Counted from the first letter of the stretch, positions 8,889-20,309 are shown. The stretch: DNA of 64,000 nt from Isoetes taiwanensis (GCA_021234155.1 JAJEKV010000034.1:1180001-1244000); one strand, 5' to 3'. Translations and numbers: made by a program. The notes: generated by a model not told the origin, from the letters alone.

Positions 8889-11261
8889 CACAAGGCATCC
8901 AAAATTAAAACTCTACATGGCTTTTCCCATGGTTATGACTATAAAACCATTCTACAAAACCAATGCATGTTTGTGGGTTGATATCATTAAAAACCATATG
9001 TGGCGAAATTAATAGGTTCTCTTGTGAAGTTTTTTAAGATGGTTAGATGGATGGGCTTCTTTATAGAGTTTGTCAAAGTGGTTTTGCATGTTGATATATG
9101 AATGTGGTATATTATACCATTTTAAGTGTATGGTTTGTCCATGTGGTATAACATGAAGGTTGTGGATGTGGTTTAATATGGTGTTCATTCCTGTGATTCT
9201 ATAATGTAGTTCATTATTGTGGTAAAATGACATGACTAAATGTCATGGTAAATGCACTAGTCATGCCATGGTAAACGCACATGTGCAATGTGTTAGAAAT
9301 TACTGTTAATCTTAGGTGTATTTGTTTGTTCCAAATATGCATGGTTTTGTTATGGTCATCTATAAACCAATAATAAACTAATAGTGATAACTAGTAAACC
9401 GATAATGATAACCAGTAGTGTGATTTATTAACCAATAATGATAACGAAAATTAATATCTTGTTAACCAATAATGATAACCAAAAATAATAATGATTAACC
9501 ACTAAAACTATAATGATAACCAGTAATGTCATTTATAAACCAATAATAATAACCACTAACATTATGTTGTTTGAAGCATTCCAAGTTTAGGCTAGTAAAC
9601 TAATTGCAAATGGTTTCTTATGGACTGTAGTGGCTTCTACAAAAATTAGGGAGCAAGGGGATTTGAACCCCAACCATTTCCAAAAACTCTTTAAAGAATG
9701 ATAAATTTATTTCCAGAAATACGCAACAACTGCTTTGAGTGCTCCAAATTTTGAGCTAATATTGCACTTGATACTGCAAAAAACAAGGATACATAAAATA
9801 AAACAGGCAACAAAACTTTAAAAAAGAATGAATGATCAAAATGTTTGGGCCAACATTCTGGATCCTTGAATCATGTTACGGAAATGCTTGAAACTGCAAG
9901 AACAAACATAAGCTATAACCCTTTACCTGTAGCAGATGAAGTGTTTGCAGGAGTAGAAGCTGTTTGCCATGTCAAAGCCGATATTTGGTCATTGCTACAA
10001 ATGCAGAATCAATGAAAAGGCTGATCTACATTACATGTTTAAATAAAAAATAGAAGAAAATTCCCATTTTTGTATATAAAATAAAGGGTTAACTGCATCA
10101 CTGCAAGAATATCTCCTATCACACTTGGGATCTGCAATGGTCAGATGGATGATCAATATGGCTACTGGAATTCGAAATGAAAAGTTAAGATATATACTTA
10201 CTCCAACAAAGATGTCTTTGGAAAAAAGGGAATATGCTGACCATATAACAGCATTAATCAGAAGAAAAATAGAGAGGCTAACAGGTAGAAAGTCTGCATT
10301 TGACGTGTCTCTGGAGTAAAAATAAAGAGCTGATTAAGCATCTGGAAGATTCTGAAGCAATAAATGAAAAAGAATAAAGTAGAATATAATAAAGGGGAAT
10401 AGAATAGACTAGAAAGGAACGGAGGACAAAATACTAAAGAAACAAGAAGTTTCCGTTACCATAATGGACAGAGGAGCTGCATACATGAGAACTGCAACAG
10501 CAGCGCAGAGTGATCCCACTATTATAAACCGTTTGTGTCCATGAAGAAAAAAAAATGTGAGTAAAGCAGCCGCTCCAAAAACAAGCACAACGATTGCCAA
10601 ATATTCGGCAGTTTTAACCTGCATTCATATCTCGAGTTAGTAAACGATTTTGCTCGGTTTTGGCTTGCTTTTGCTTCTCAATTACCTTTGAAGATTTTGG
10701 AGAAAACCTTAGAAATATGGCTATATAGATCAACTCAGAAATGCAGCCCATGCAATTAAGAGTGACAAGAGTCATTCCTCCTGGCTTCAAGAGTCCATAA
10801 TAGAGTCCAAAAAGGGCGTTAAAAAGGGCAGAAATGTAAGGCAATGACGAGAAACATTCGGTTGATTTCTTCTTGTAAATGCGCCAAAATGTACGCCTAA
10901 CATCAACAAGAAACAAACTAATTCTAGTAAACCTAACTACACTAATTCTAGTAAACCATGCTACAAAAGAAAACCAATGTGGAGAATCATCGTCTAGCAT
11001 TGAAAAACCATACCATAAACCATTACCAACTTAATAACCGATGTTGTATCAATAAACTAACAAGAAAACCATGCTAGAAACCATTATCAATTTAAATAAA
11101 CCATGTTGCAACAAAAACTAGCATGAAAAACCACATCCTACTTATAAAAACCACTATAATATGTGGTTTCTATTAAGATTATTATTTTTTGCATAAGTAA
11201 CCACATGTATAGTGGTTCCTTAGTGGTTAATTATGGCAGTTAAATTTTAGGATGCCTTGTG
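8889..11261. mobile_element. CACTA-like (CMCWR) non-autonomous DNA transposon carrying a SWEET fragment
   Basis: Left end CACAAGGCATCC and right end GGATGCCTTGTG are exact inverted repeats, extending imperfectly inward (AAAATTAAAACT against TAAAATTTAACT). The element is flanked by TTA on both sides (8,886-8,888 and 11,262-11,264). A 3-bp duplication and ends fitting CMCWR suit the CACTA/EnSpm superfamily; PIF/Harbinger also makes TTA duplications but usually has different termini. Both subterminal regions are dense in ATGTGGT/ACCACAT and AACCA-type motifs, as CACTA ends are. No transposase is encoded; the interior carries an intron-containing SWEET fragment (9,927-10,896, minus). Length 2,373 bp. 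Confidence 0.85.
9927..10896 (-). pseudogene. SWEET (MtN3/saliva) sugar transporter fragment captured inside transposon
   Basis: Minus-strand exons with GT/AG borders: 10,896-10,686 (TFWRIYKKKSTECFSSL, then GGMTLVTLNCMGCISELIYI), 10,618-10,460 (VKTAEYLAIVVLVFG ... VLMYAAPLSIM), 10,310-10,202 (NADFLPVSLSIFLLINAV, then FSKDIFVG), 10,131 to about 10,055 (IPSVIGDILAVMQLTLYFIY), and perhaps 9,994-9,927. The blocks follow SWEET order, MtN3 repeat 1, linker, repeat 2, with hallmarks YAAPLSIM and the second-repeat PVSLS. SWEETs are membrane sugar uniporters. The N-terminal first helix exon is missing, and exon 3 appears one base out of phase with exon 2. Retained introns show genomic DNA capture, not retrocopying. 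Confidence 0.88.
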
Positions 11262-12113
11262 TTACAGCGTCCGTTTACAAGGCAGGAGCTCGAGGAGGCT
11301 TGCCGCGCCCTGGCTCCTTATAAGTGCCCGGGACTGGACGGGATTCCGGTGGAGTTCTTCCAGGAATATTGGGATTGGGTGGGGGAGTCAGTGCTGCAGA
11401 CTTATCAAGATCTGCTCCAGGCTGAGGCGTTGGATTATAGACTCAACACTGGCTGCATCTCCTTGATACCGAAGGTGAAGGAGCCCTCCGCCATCTCGGA
11501 TTGGCGTCCGATCACGCTTCTTTCGGCGGTATATAAGATTATCGCAAAGGCCCTCTCGCTTAGGTTGCAGGTGGTCTTGAAGGAGGCGATTTGCCCCATG
11601 CAGTCTGGCTTCATTCCAGGCAGGCATATTCTCAACAATGTCGCGGCGGCATTTGAGGGCATTCACTGGGCACGCAAAACAGGTCAGCGGATAGTGTACT
11701 TGAAGCTGGATTTTGCAAAGGCCTATGACAGTGTTCGGTGGGACTTTTTGAAGAGGATGATGCTCGCCTTTGGGTGTGGGGAGAGCTTTACTGAAGTGAC
11801 TCTGAAGCTCTTAACATCGGCCAGGGCCACTGTCCTTTGTCATGGGGAGTCGTCGCCGGTCTTTCGTGTGGGACGCGGAGTTCGCCAGGGATGCCCGCTG
11901 GCGCCCTTCCTATTCACCATTGTGGCAGAGGCCCTGTCGCAGTTCCTGATTTCGGCTGTGCAGGCGGGTATTGTGGAGGGATTGAGGATGGCAGACGGGT
12001 CACAGCAGATTGGGAGTCAGTATGCTGATGACTCTTTCCTTTTCCTACAGGCGGATGAAAGGAATTTGTTGAACACGAAAGAGTTACTGGATGCATTCTC
12101 CCTCGTCTTATGA
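11262..12113 (+). pseudogene. LINE ORF2 reverse transcriptase domain
   Basis: Continues the interrupted ORF2. RT blocks are in order: PGLDGIPVEFFQEYW, SGFIPGRHILNNV, LKLDFAKAYDSVRWDFL (motif A, catalytic Asp), GVRQGCPLAPFLF (motif B) and QYADDSFLF (motif C, YADD). The frame stops at 12,113 after FSLVL; the next frame begins MNWSKCSALWP at 12,110. In related elements these are continuous, so a small deletion near 12,105 split the ORF. The catalytic residues are kept, so decay is modest. Confidence 0.93.
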
Positions 12114-13705
12114 ATTGGTCGAAGTGCTCGGCGTTATGGCCGGCGGCAGATCCCATGCCTGTGGTCGTATCCCAATTTCCTTGGCGGACGCAGCCGCAGG
12201 GCACATGTTCTAAGCTTTTGGGGATCCCGTTTGGCATCGACATTTCGGCGGCAGGCATTTGGGAGGACATTCTGGTGGGGCTGCGGCGGCACCTTAACTG
12301 GTGGAAGGGGGGGAAGCTTTCCATGGCTGGTAGGGTCACGGTGGCGAAGTCCGTTTTGTGCTCCACGCATATTTATATGGCATCCATTGTCCTGGCACCG
12401 GAGAGCAAGGTTCGGGAAATTTCCTCTATGGTTCGTAACTTTGTGTGGGGCGGTAATGAGGAGAGGGCGGTTGTCAAGGTGGCCTGGTGGAAATGTGTGC
12501 GCCCCAAAGCTGCCGGGGGACTCGGTTTCTTGGACCTCTCGCTCCATGGCAAGATCCTATTGTCCAAGTTCGTGTTTGCAATCCTGGAGAATGCGCTTGA
12601 TTCTCCGGGCATGGTCTTACTGCATCAGTCGCTATCGCACTCGATTGTGTTCCGTAAGCCGTCCGTGCCTGTGCAGCTTCCATGGGCGTTATTTGCAGAT
12701 ATCAGGCCATATGCTAACGCTTCTCCCTTCCTGAAGGGGCTCTTGCGCGCATGGGAGCAGGTCCGCCCGCTATTTGCCATCGACGCCGCCGGTAGTATTC
12801 AGTTAGACGCATCGCCATGGTGGATCCCGCTCGGCCCTGGTGCTGCACCTCAGGTGCTGGCTGCATCCGTTGATCCGCGGATCCAGCGCAGATGGGCACA
12901 GCATGGCGTTCTGACAGTGGGGGAGTGGTATATGGATGGCCAGCTTGCACCCTGGCAGCTTTTTCGCCACAAGTTCCGACTTCAGGAACGGGACTGTGCT
13001 ATTTGGGCACGGGTGGCTAATGTGCTCCCGCTGAATCCCCCGCAGGCGTCCGGGCGGGTGTGGAGTTGTCATCCAAAAGTTGACCCCTCGAATTTTGTGA
13101 AGTCATGCTATGAGCTTTTGGCTATTCAGGATGAGCTGCCTCCCTCGGATGGCTGGAGCCTCCAGGTGCCAGGAGATGACTGGGGCAACATCTGGAGGTG
13201 GGTGTGGAATCCAATCTCGCCCCCCAAGATTCGGGTGCTGCTATGGCAGATAGTGCACCGGTCCCTGAGGGTAAATACATGGGTGCACAGGATCAATCCG
13301 CGGATCAGTGACAGATGTCCTATGTGTGGTGCCTGTGCGGAGACCCTGGAGCATTGCATGTTTCTCTGCGCAGATATCCAACCGGCATGGCAATGGGTCC
13401 AGCGCCTCTTTCACACCTCGCTCCAGAGTCAACAGGTTCTGTTGGGAGTGTATCCTCCTGGGTGGTCTCAGCCGCAGAGTCTAGCCTTCCATTTGTGTAA
13501 GGCGTGGTTAGTGTGGCTCATTTGGAAGCGTCGGCGCATGAAGGTTTTCAGGAATGAGGAGGTGCAGCCTCGGGTGTTGATCCCGCAGTTAAGGTACAAA
13601 TTATATCTCTCGTACCTGGCGTCTCCTCGGAAGGAGCAGTTTAAGGCAGCGGTTTGGGAAAGGACCCTTTTCATTGTAGACAGCATTGGCAGATTTATCC
13701 CATGA
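12110..13705 (+). pseudogene. LINE ORF2 C-terminal part with RVT zinc-binding domain
   Basis: The 531-residue frame covers the RT thumb (LLGIPFGID, WWKGGKLSMAGRVTV), NFVWGG, and a C-terminal zf-RVT domain at about residues 375-435: PPKIRVLLWQIVHRSL, then CPMCGACAETLEHCMFLC with the Cys/His ligands in place. This module is common after RT in plant L1 elements. The stop (TGA, 13,703-13,705) is followed by about 110 bases of 3' UTR and a poly(A). The start is an artefact of the frameshift; it is the continuation of the upstream frame. Confidence 0.92.
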
Positions 13706-13832
13706 GTCGTAGGTAGGTATATGTGATGTGTGGGTGCTCGCTCATGGTTGGGCAGGGGTACCCTAGTATCGCTCTTCTTGTACTTACTCTATATTAATAT
13801 TATTTAGTTTCATCCTTCAAAAAAAAAAAAAA

Positions 13833-14312
13833 TAACAATAATAACAGGACACTTAAAAGAGTTTGTATCCAGTGAAGAGGATGAGTCAGAGTAATGAGCA
13901 GCTACACTTAAGAAGATCCGATGGTACTCCCGTTCTTGGAGAATAGAAAAATTTTGTAACTTCTACAATGCAGTGTAGAATTTGTGAACCTTGAGAGAGA
14001 ACTGATAACCTGCCAAAATTGAATCCACCAAAAAGGTAAGCCAGCACTAAATCAAATAAGAGCAAAAGCGTGTTTCCTGGAGGTTGGGCCAACAGCAAGG
14101 ATATATCAGGTCTGGGATGAGAAGACAGAATTGAAATATGCATTGAATCCATCTGTAGTTCCAAAAAGATAATGATTGGGTGCCCAATTATTGTGGTAGC
14201 ATAGACGGAACATGTCTCTTCCTTCCAAGAGTAAAAGAAGAGAACCATAGAGGTCGGCCAACAATTTGTGATTATAGTACATTGATCTGTACCTAGTCAG
14301 CTGGGTATACAT
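13833..14312. other. Spacer between two LINEs; possible short minus-strand exon, unassigned
   Basis: A minus-strand frame reads DISLLLAQPPGNTLLLLFDL and YLFGGFNFG ending in a cag/gt-like context near 14,010. It could be a host exon but I recognise no family. Otherwise AT-rich sequence. Confidence 0.2.
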
Positions 14313-14560
14313 TCATAAAGAGGCAAGAACTATTTGATTATGTTAAACAATTATACAATGTTCCAAATAGCGAAGAGCAGGAGGTTGTGGAAGGAAGCAT
14401 TGTAGACTTGTTCATGGCAGAAGACATATATTTGTCTTTGAGAAAAATGAATGGTGTATTAACAGAATTGTGCCAATTCATAAGGGTGGAGATAAGGATG
14501 TTGTCATGAATTATCGAACCATTTTGGTGAGTAGTGTAATGCAAAGTTATTTGGGGCTGT
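14313..14560 (+). pseudogene. Pre-RT segment of the non-L1 LINE, deleted and frameshifted
   Basis: One frame reads ELFDYVKQLYNVPNSEEQEV to LSLRKMNGV; the sequence then jumps to another frame with PIHKGGDKDVVMNYRTI, the block normally about 40 residues later in LINE RTs. So an internal deletion lies near 14,455, and a further frameshift around 14,545 leads into the main RT frame. Confidence 0.7.
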
Positions 14561-16202
14561 GCTGGAAAAGAAAATTAGCAGTTGGGCAGAGGGGAATAAA
14601 GTACGGGCATGTGGGCAAGCAGGTTTTAGAAAGGGGCATTCTACTATTGATCATCTCTTTACGATCAGAGTAGTAGCAGAAGGAGCGAAGGGAACAGGAA
14701 ATGCTCTATATTGTTGTTTTGTAGACTTCACTAAGGCTTTCGACCGCATCCGTCGTAGCACTCTAAAGCAAAGACTTGAATATTTACAAATTCCTAAAGA
14801 GCTTCAAAAAGGAGTTGCATGCCTGTATCATAAAGTCTTAGTTGAGCTTTCGTTTCCTCTGGATGGCATTGGAAAGATAGAAAGCAATATTGGGGTAAAG
14901 CAGGGCTGCCCACTATCCCCCACACTCTTTGGAGTGTTTATTGATGAACTGGAGGAGTGGATGAGGAGAGTAGACGTTGCAGGAGTATGGCTTGGCAAAT
15001 ATGTGATCCAAATACTTTTATATGCAGATGACATTGTTCTCTTCTCTAAAACCACCGCTGGATTACAAAAGCTCCTAGACATCTTGGGTTCCTTTTGTAA
15101 TGAAAAAGGGATGGCAGTAAATAAAGGGAAAACAAAAGTGATGGTTGTAGGGAAAAGAGAAAACATTCAGATGCAGTTTGATGGAGAGATCTTGGAGCAA
15201 GTACATCAATATAAATACCTTGGGGTGGAGTTTACTGACAACTATAAATGGAATGCAGGAGTTGACAAAAGGGTTGCAGGAGCAATGAGAGCTTTATATG
15301 GCACAATGAGTTTGTGGAGGAATATGCATATACAGAAATGGAGTATGCGAAAACTTATGTTTAAAATGTTGGTACAACCTGTGGTACTGTACGGATGTTC
15401 GGTTTGGGGACCAGGCCTGTCAAAAAAGAAATGGGCGAGTATTGAAAATATACAGAAAAGATTTTTGATGGAAGAACTTGGGGTGAAAGTGCAAACACCT
15501 TACGAAATGTTGCTTGCAGAGACAGGTCTTCTACCATTAGAAGCAGAAGCACTATGCCAGGCACTTGAGTACTTGCAAAGAGTCCAACAGCTTGAAGAAG
15601 ATCGCCTCCCGCACCAAGCCCTTCAAGATTCAATGAGGCAACCGTATATTGGATGGTACAAGCTGCTTATAGATTGGCTTCACAAATGGGAGATAGACAT
15701 TTTAGACATTTCTGATACAGCACTGGGGATACGTAGTCTCATTTCTGAAAACGTTATCCACCATTTATGGACATCTCCTTTGGCACAAAAAATGGAATAT
15801 TACAAACGGGAGGTGAACCTTATGATTAATTATGTGGAACAAGATTACCTCGATACTTTGATGGGATACAAACGACGCAGGCTTATTTCCCAAGCTCGGT
15901 TGCGGTCTCACTCCTTGGAGGTAGAGCGTGATCATGACATTCCACATGAGCTAAGATTTTGTCCATGTTGCAGAGAACCTGTTGTGGAAGATGAACACCA
16001 TGCCTTCCTGGAATGCTCTAGATTTGAAGAGGTACGTGATGCTTTTGGGATTGATGCTACTTTGTCTAGAAGTTTTACGATGTTACTTTCGATGCCTCCC
16101 ACGCGGCTTGGAGCTTATCTTCAAGCGTGGTGGGGACATCGGAAAATGATTCTAGACTTGAATAGTATAGCAGATGATATGGAGGCAAGAGGCCTCATTT
16201 AG
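14559..16202 (+). CDS. Reverse transcriptase of non-L1 LINE, long open frame
   Basis: A 547-residue uninterrupted frame. RT motifs: AGFRKGHSTIDHLFT (residues about 21-35), CCFVDFTKAFDRIRR with catalytic Asp (about 53-67), GVKQGCPLSPTLFG (about 112-125), ILLYADDIVLFS (YADD, about 152-163), YKYLGVEFTDNY (about 219-230). A thumb follows, then a C-terminal Cys/His module, CPCCREPVVEDEHHAFLEC (about 468-486). The stop TAG is at 16,200-16,202. The ATG at 14,559 is not the native start, since RT upstream blocks are in other frames. The style (FVDFTKAFD, LYADDIVLFS, no zf-RVT) differs from plant L1; clade unknown. RT is intact here but the element as a whole is truncated. Confidence 0.88.
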   Translation: MLEKKISSWAEGNKVRACGQAGFRKGHSTIDHLFTIRVVAEGAKGTGNALYCCFVDFTKAFDRIRRSTLKQRLEYLQIPKELQKGVACLYHKVLVELSFPLDGIGKIESNIGVKQGCPLSPTLFGVFIDELEEWMRRVDVAGVWLGKYVIQILLYADDIVLFSKTTAGLQKLLDILGSFCNEKGMAVNKGKTKVMVVGKRENIQMQFDGEILEQVHQYKYLGVEFTDNYKWNAGVDKRVAGAMRALYGTMSLWRNMHIQKWSMRKLMFKMLVQPVVLYGCSVWGPGLSKKKWASIENIQKRFLMEELGVKVQTPYEMLLAETGLLPLEAEALCQALEYLQRVQQLEEDRLPHQALQDSMRQPYIGWYKLLIDWLHKWEIDILDISDTALGIRSLISENVIHHLWTSPLAQKMEYYKREVNLMINYVEQDYLDTLMGYKRRRLISQARLRSHSLEVERDHDIPHELRFCPCCREPVVEDEHHAFLECSRFEEVRDAFGIDATLSRSFTMLLSMPPTRLGAYLQAWWGHRKMILDLNSIADDMEARGLI

Positions 16203-16292
16203 TGTGGACTTATTATATGTATTTTTTTTTTTGTCGCCTAATGGACCTGAGGGTTTGATATGGCGTGATAATAAATCAAATCAAATCAAATA

Positions 16293-17943
16293 AAGAGATA
16301 AAGCGTGTATATCAAAGAAAAATTTCGGTATTCAAATATAATCATAGTTACATGTCAAGAATTGACAATCTTTAAGATCATGAATGGACTCCAACAAACT
16401 GCATCATCATGAAAGAAAAGGAAATCCAAAGTCTTCAAAGAACGCTTCAACTACAATCTTCAAGTAATAGCTTTTTTAGTCCTCTCCACTAGTGTCCTAA
16501 ACCATTGCAAAAAGCACATCACAATGTTATTGATGCATAAAGAAAAATATACATTACAATTTTATCCCTGGACTTGAGCCTCAACAGTCTATCTATATAA
16601 TCTTGAACCTCAATAATCTTCAACGATGGAACAATTTCCCACTTGCAATGGAAGTTCAACCTAGTCTTTATTTTAGCCCTCTAGCTAGGAATGATATCAT
16701 CAAGCTAGAAATGATATCATCATGAACTAATGACCACGAGAAGAAACAGGTAATATTAAAGCTTTCTATGATCATAAAGATAAAGTCTGGCTAACAACAC
16801 AAAATGCATGCTATCATGCACTTGCCAGGAAGGAGGAGTCTGCAACTTAAATCTATGTAACATTATGTAGCACCACACCAAATGGGACAACTCCAAAGAT
16901 TTGCCTTGGTTTGTTGAATGGTTATACTAACACAAAGTAACGAGCAACAAATTAGTAGACAATATTACTTACTTATAGATGTTGATTCGGTAGTACGAGG
17001 AGTATCTGTACTAGAAACTTCACAAATTCATTTGCTGCATCATTAACCCTTAAAGGTAACAAACATTAGTACCTAGAAAGACAATTTTATTCAAAGACAG
17101 AGCAGCAGATATGTGATGCAGACCTTACGGAATGGCCCTCAAAGGAAAGAGATTATTTTTTCTTTGAGAAGCCCCTTATGAACAACAAGTGCATCTCCTC
17201 CACAAACTGCTCTTGCAAGAACTTTCAAATGGTATGTGATTGTTCTTCGCTATGATATCGCCAAGGTCTGCCAAACATTTCATAACATATTTAACAGTAA
17301 AAGGTTGATCAACTTTTCTAAAAAACGTGCTCTAAATTATTGGAGTAAGAAAGGTAACTGAAACCATCATCGTTGCTATAAGAACAGACCTCATCATTGC
17401 TATAAGAACAGACCTGCTTGCACATAGACAACATAAAGGGTCATCTTATCATATACTACAGTTATGAGATATTACACATCCATAATCCGCAGACTCATCA
17501 TTGCATGAAGATCATAAAAAGAATAAACATAAAGTTCGAGATTCTTACATTTGATAAGACAACAGTGTAAAGTTGTAAAGTTGCCAATGTCTTAGGTGGT
17601 GAATAAATTGCTCACTTGGTTAAAAGTTTATAATTTGAAGGAGTACAACTCTTATTTTCAACCATCTACAAACACAAATCCATATTAGATCATATAAATA
17701 CAAAGTAAAAGAGATATTTTGTTGCTACTGTAACAGTTCAGAGGCATCTCTTTATGACCTATTTTGTAAACACAATCCATTCAATGGCATGGTTGTATGA
17801 GGAAAGAATCTATTCACACTGTTCTCAATGGGGAACAAAGGTCTCCGGGCCTAGGTTTGTCATATCCAAAGTGCTAACCTGATCTTCTTAGAATAATAAA
17901 TCACAGTTTACCATTTTCGGCCAGAACTGCATCACAAGCATTT
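16293..17943. other. Non-coding AT-rich stretch
   Basis: No frame with a recognisable domain. Small local duplication near 17,373-17,415 (GCTATAAGAACAGACCT twice). Nothing else seen. Confidence 0.4.
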
Positions 17944-18224
17944 GGGTCAAAGCATGGAGCTGGGGGGCATTTTTGCGCCAGCCAAGCACCCCCTAAGCAC
18001 CTAATGTGGATAATTTTACTTATTTTTATCTTTTTTTCTATAACTCCGATGAAGCTGAAATTTTGTATTCCAAGGCGTAATATGAATGCGTTTTAGGGAA
18101 AAATATCAGAAAAATAAAAGAAAAATATTTTTTAAAAATACAAAGAAAATAGCTCCAAAAAGCACCCCCTAAGCACCATGTGTCGCTAACACAAAAAGTG
18201 TCCCCCACCTCCATGCTTTGACCC
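17944..18224. mobile_element. MITE with ~31-bp terminal inverted repeats
   Basis: Left end GGGTCAAAGCATGGAGCTGG and the reverse complement of the right end GGGTCAAAGCATGGAGGTGG match over about 31 bases. The flanks carry ATTT on both sides (17,940-17,943 and 18,225-18,228), a possible 4-bp target duplication. Length 281 bp, no coding capacity, AT-rich centre. A diverged relative lies at 47,720-48,151. Superfamily not assigned. Confidence 0.75.
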
Positions 18225-20146
18225 ATTTAAACAATCCCTGGGATTTAAAGCTTGGACTTAAATAATCTTTATCCCTGGCCAGAATCATGTTAAGACGGGA
18301 GTATTTGCACAGTTTAGCATCTAGCTTATATGCATACCATAGCTAGCAACAAGCAGTGCTCCAACGTCTTAATAGTCATAGCCGAAACCTGTTAGCAGAC
18401 CCCACCATCGCTGTCTGCTCCCAACAGTTCCAGAACTAATATTAAATCCATTATTACCTAATCAAAAGCAATCAGGTACAGATAAATAATCCAACTAAAT
18501 ATCTCAGGTCATTGAAAATCCGAACATGACAGAGGTTGCTTCTCATGCAAGAAAGCCCAAAATATCATCAAAAATTTACCTTTGAATGCAGAGGCATGTG
18601 CTATAGCCAGAACTATAGGTATGGCAAAGATCCGGCATTGTGCCCTTTGTGTAGCCAATTGCCTTCCTCAAATCCTTGCCCAGCCGGATCCTGGCTTATC
18701 AGGCCGCCATAAAAAAGTCCGGACTATTTTAGCAGATCTGGATGTAGAAACTGACCAGATTATCCCAGAATGAGCTTGTCCAGTATAAATCTGGCATAGA
18801 CCCTCTTTTGGGATCGATTGACCATTTCACATACTTGACCTATTTAGCAGGTGCACGACCATTGGTGCCACAGGTTATTCCAAGTCACTATTTTTTCAAA
18901 TCGGCAAGGCCCAGCATCTTCGACCACAGATATACATTTCATTATCTTTTATTGTATTCTCGTCTATAAGGTCATTGATCTTTTCTATGTTAATCCCCGT
19001 GTGATATGGCCCATGACATCCAAGCTGCAATTTTCCTGGAAGATTAATAACCTCTGCAATTTTCCTGGAAGATTAATAACCTTCTGGAAAACTTCTTGAG
19101 GAAAAGTCATAAAAGGGAATTTCGGTTCCCCACTCGGTTAATGGGAACCTCAAAACCGTTGTAATTTTCTGAAACTTCTAGTGAAACTTCACTATGACAT
19201 ATCTCAATGCATTTCTAATGCATAGAATTCTAACCTTCACATTAGAGCATTTTTCTTTTACATAGATTATTCCATCATTTTTCAACCTAGCCAAACTACG
19301 CCCGCAAGTATTGTGTTGCCGCAATGGCACGGATGTAAATTCCCAATGCTTTTCAAAGGCATAGAATAGAAGCCTTCATGTTGGAGCACATGTCATTACC
19401 AGAATATTAAAGTAAATTAAATGGGGAGCTTCTTCCCATTCTAGGCCATGAGGGAACAACCCTCAGACTTCCGACTTATTAAACTTTCTAACTTTTATTA
19501 TTGGCCGTGAAAGTTTTAAAGGTCTAATTATACACCAGTATTTATTTTTGTGCTACACTTGCACTAAATACTATCAAATTATAAGGGTTAAGTTTCCCAC
19601 CTGCTATAAGTTCAGTTGGGGAGCTTCCCACCATTCTAGGCCATGAAGGAACAACTTCTTGGCCGTGGGTCTAAGAATGGGGCATGATTGATGCCTTAAT
19701 ATCCATGCGGGCCATATGATGAACATTCTTTGATGAAAAATCTATATAGTATAATATTGACGTGTAAATAAACTTAATGAAGTGGTCTTTGTGATGCTTC
19801 ATAGAACCTTTGTTTCCTCATTGCATGAGTACCAATATTTGCAATAAGGACTAATGCACCTCAAACCTCCAAAAATTCACAATATATAATGCTAAATAAA
19901 TGAAATAACTAAATCACATACTTTCGTTTTCATGTCCAAGTCACTTAGTTGAAAGGCAATACAGCAATGTCGACCCGCTTGGCAATCTTCCACGTGGCAA
20001 ACTCAGTGCATCACACTTTTGTGTGAAGTTCAATTCTGAGTTTTTTGAAGGTCGATAAACATGGCCATGCAAGCCCTTGATTGCCATTATAATTATATGG
20101 CATGACTTATGCTTAATTAATTCTCCTTTTCAAAGACAAGACGACA
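18225..20146. other. Non-coding stretch with short local duplications
   Basis: No recognised gene. CTGCAATTTTCCTGGAAGAT plus following bases is duplicated in tandem at about 19,024-19,081 (31-bp unit). A segment with ttctaggccatga.ggaacaac occurs twice, near 19,440 and 19,630. Confidence 0.35.
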
Positions 20147-20309
20147 TTGTACAATTTACCTCGTCTAACTATTCGACTGTTTGATATAGATTGTAAAACG
20201 TTTCATATCTACATGCATATGAGCATTCCTTGTTCCTTTAGTATGTATGAAGTCATGCAACTCCTAGAAATAAGTGTGGAAAACTGTAATGTTGACCTAA
20301 AGCTAACAA

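Larger units (their letters stand above)
8350..13832 (+). mobile_element. L1-type LINE, 5'-truncated, interrupted by a DNA transposon
   Basis: Plus-strand ORF2 runs 8,409-8,888, resumes at 11,262 and ends at 13,705; a 3' UTR and an A14 tail follow (to about 13,832). Endonuclease and ORF1 are missing, so the copy is 5'-truncated at or just before 8,350. The coding part is visibly richer in G and C than its surroundings. The interruption (8,889-11,261) is a separate element with its own target duplication. I could not identify a target duplication for the LINE itself. Confidence 0.92.
14313..16292 (+). mobile_element. Non-L1-type LINE, 5'-truncated, with (AAATC)n 3' tail
   Basis: An RT ORF (14,559-16,202) is followed by a short 3' UTR that ends in about four tandem AAATC units (16,271-16,292) rather than poly(A). 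A pre-RT remnant lies upstream (14,313-14,560). Motifs, tail and C-terminal zinc module differ from the L1 copy at 8-13.8 kb, and base composition is more AT-rich. No target duplication was identified. Confidence 0.85.

Noticed and set aside
9640-9690. GGGGTTCAAATCCCC (minus), tRNA T-arm/box B-like
   Set aside because: No box A or other tRNA arms at the right distance; one isolated motif inside the transposon.
11388-13686. Antisense and shifted frames over the LINE ORF2
   Set aside because: Shadows of a GC-rich coding frame; none has a recognisable domain, while the plus frame has a full RT motif series.
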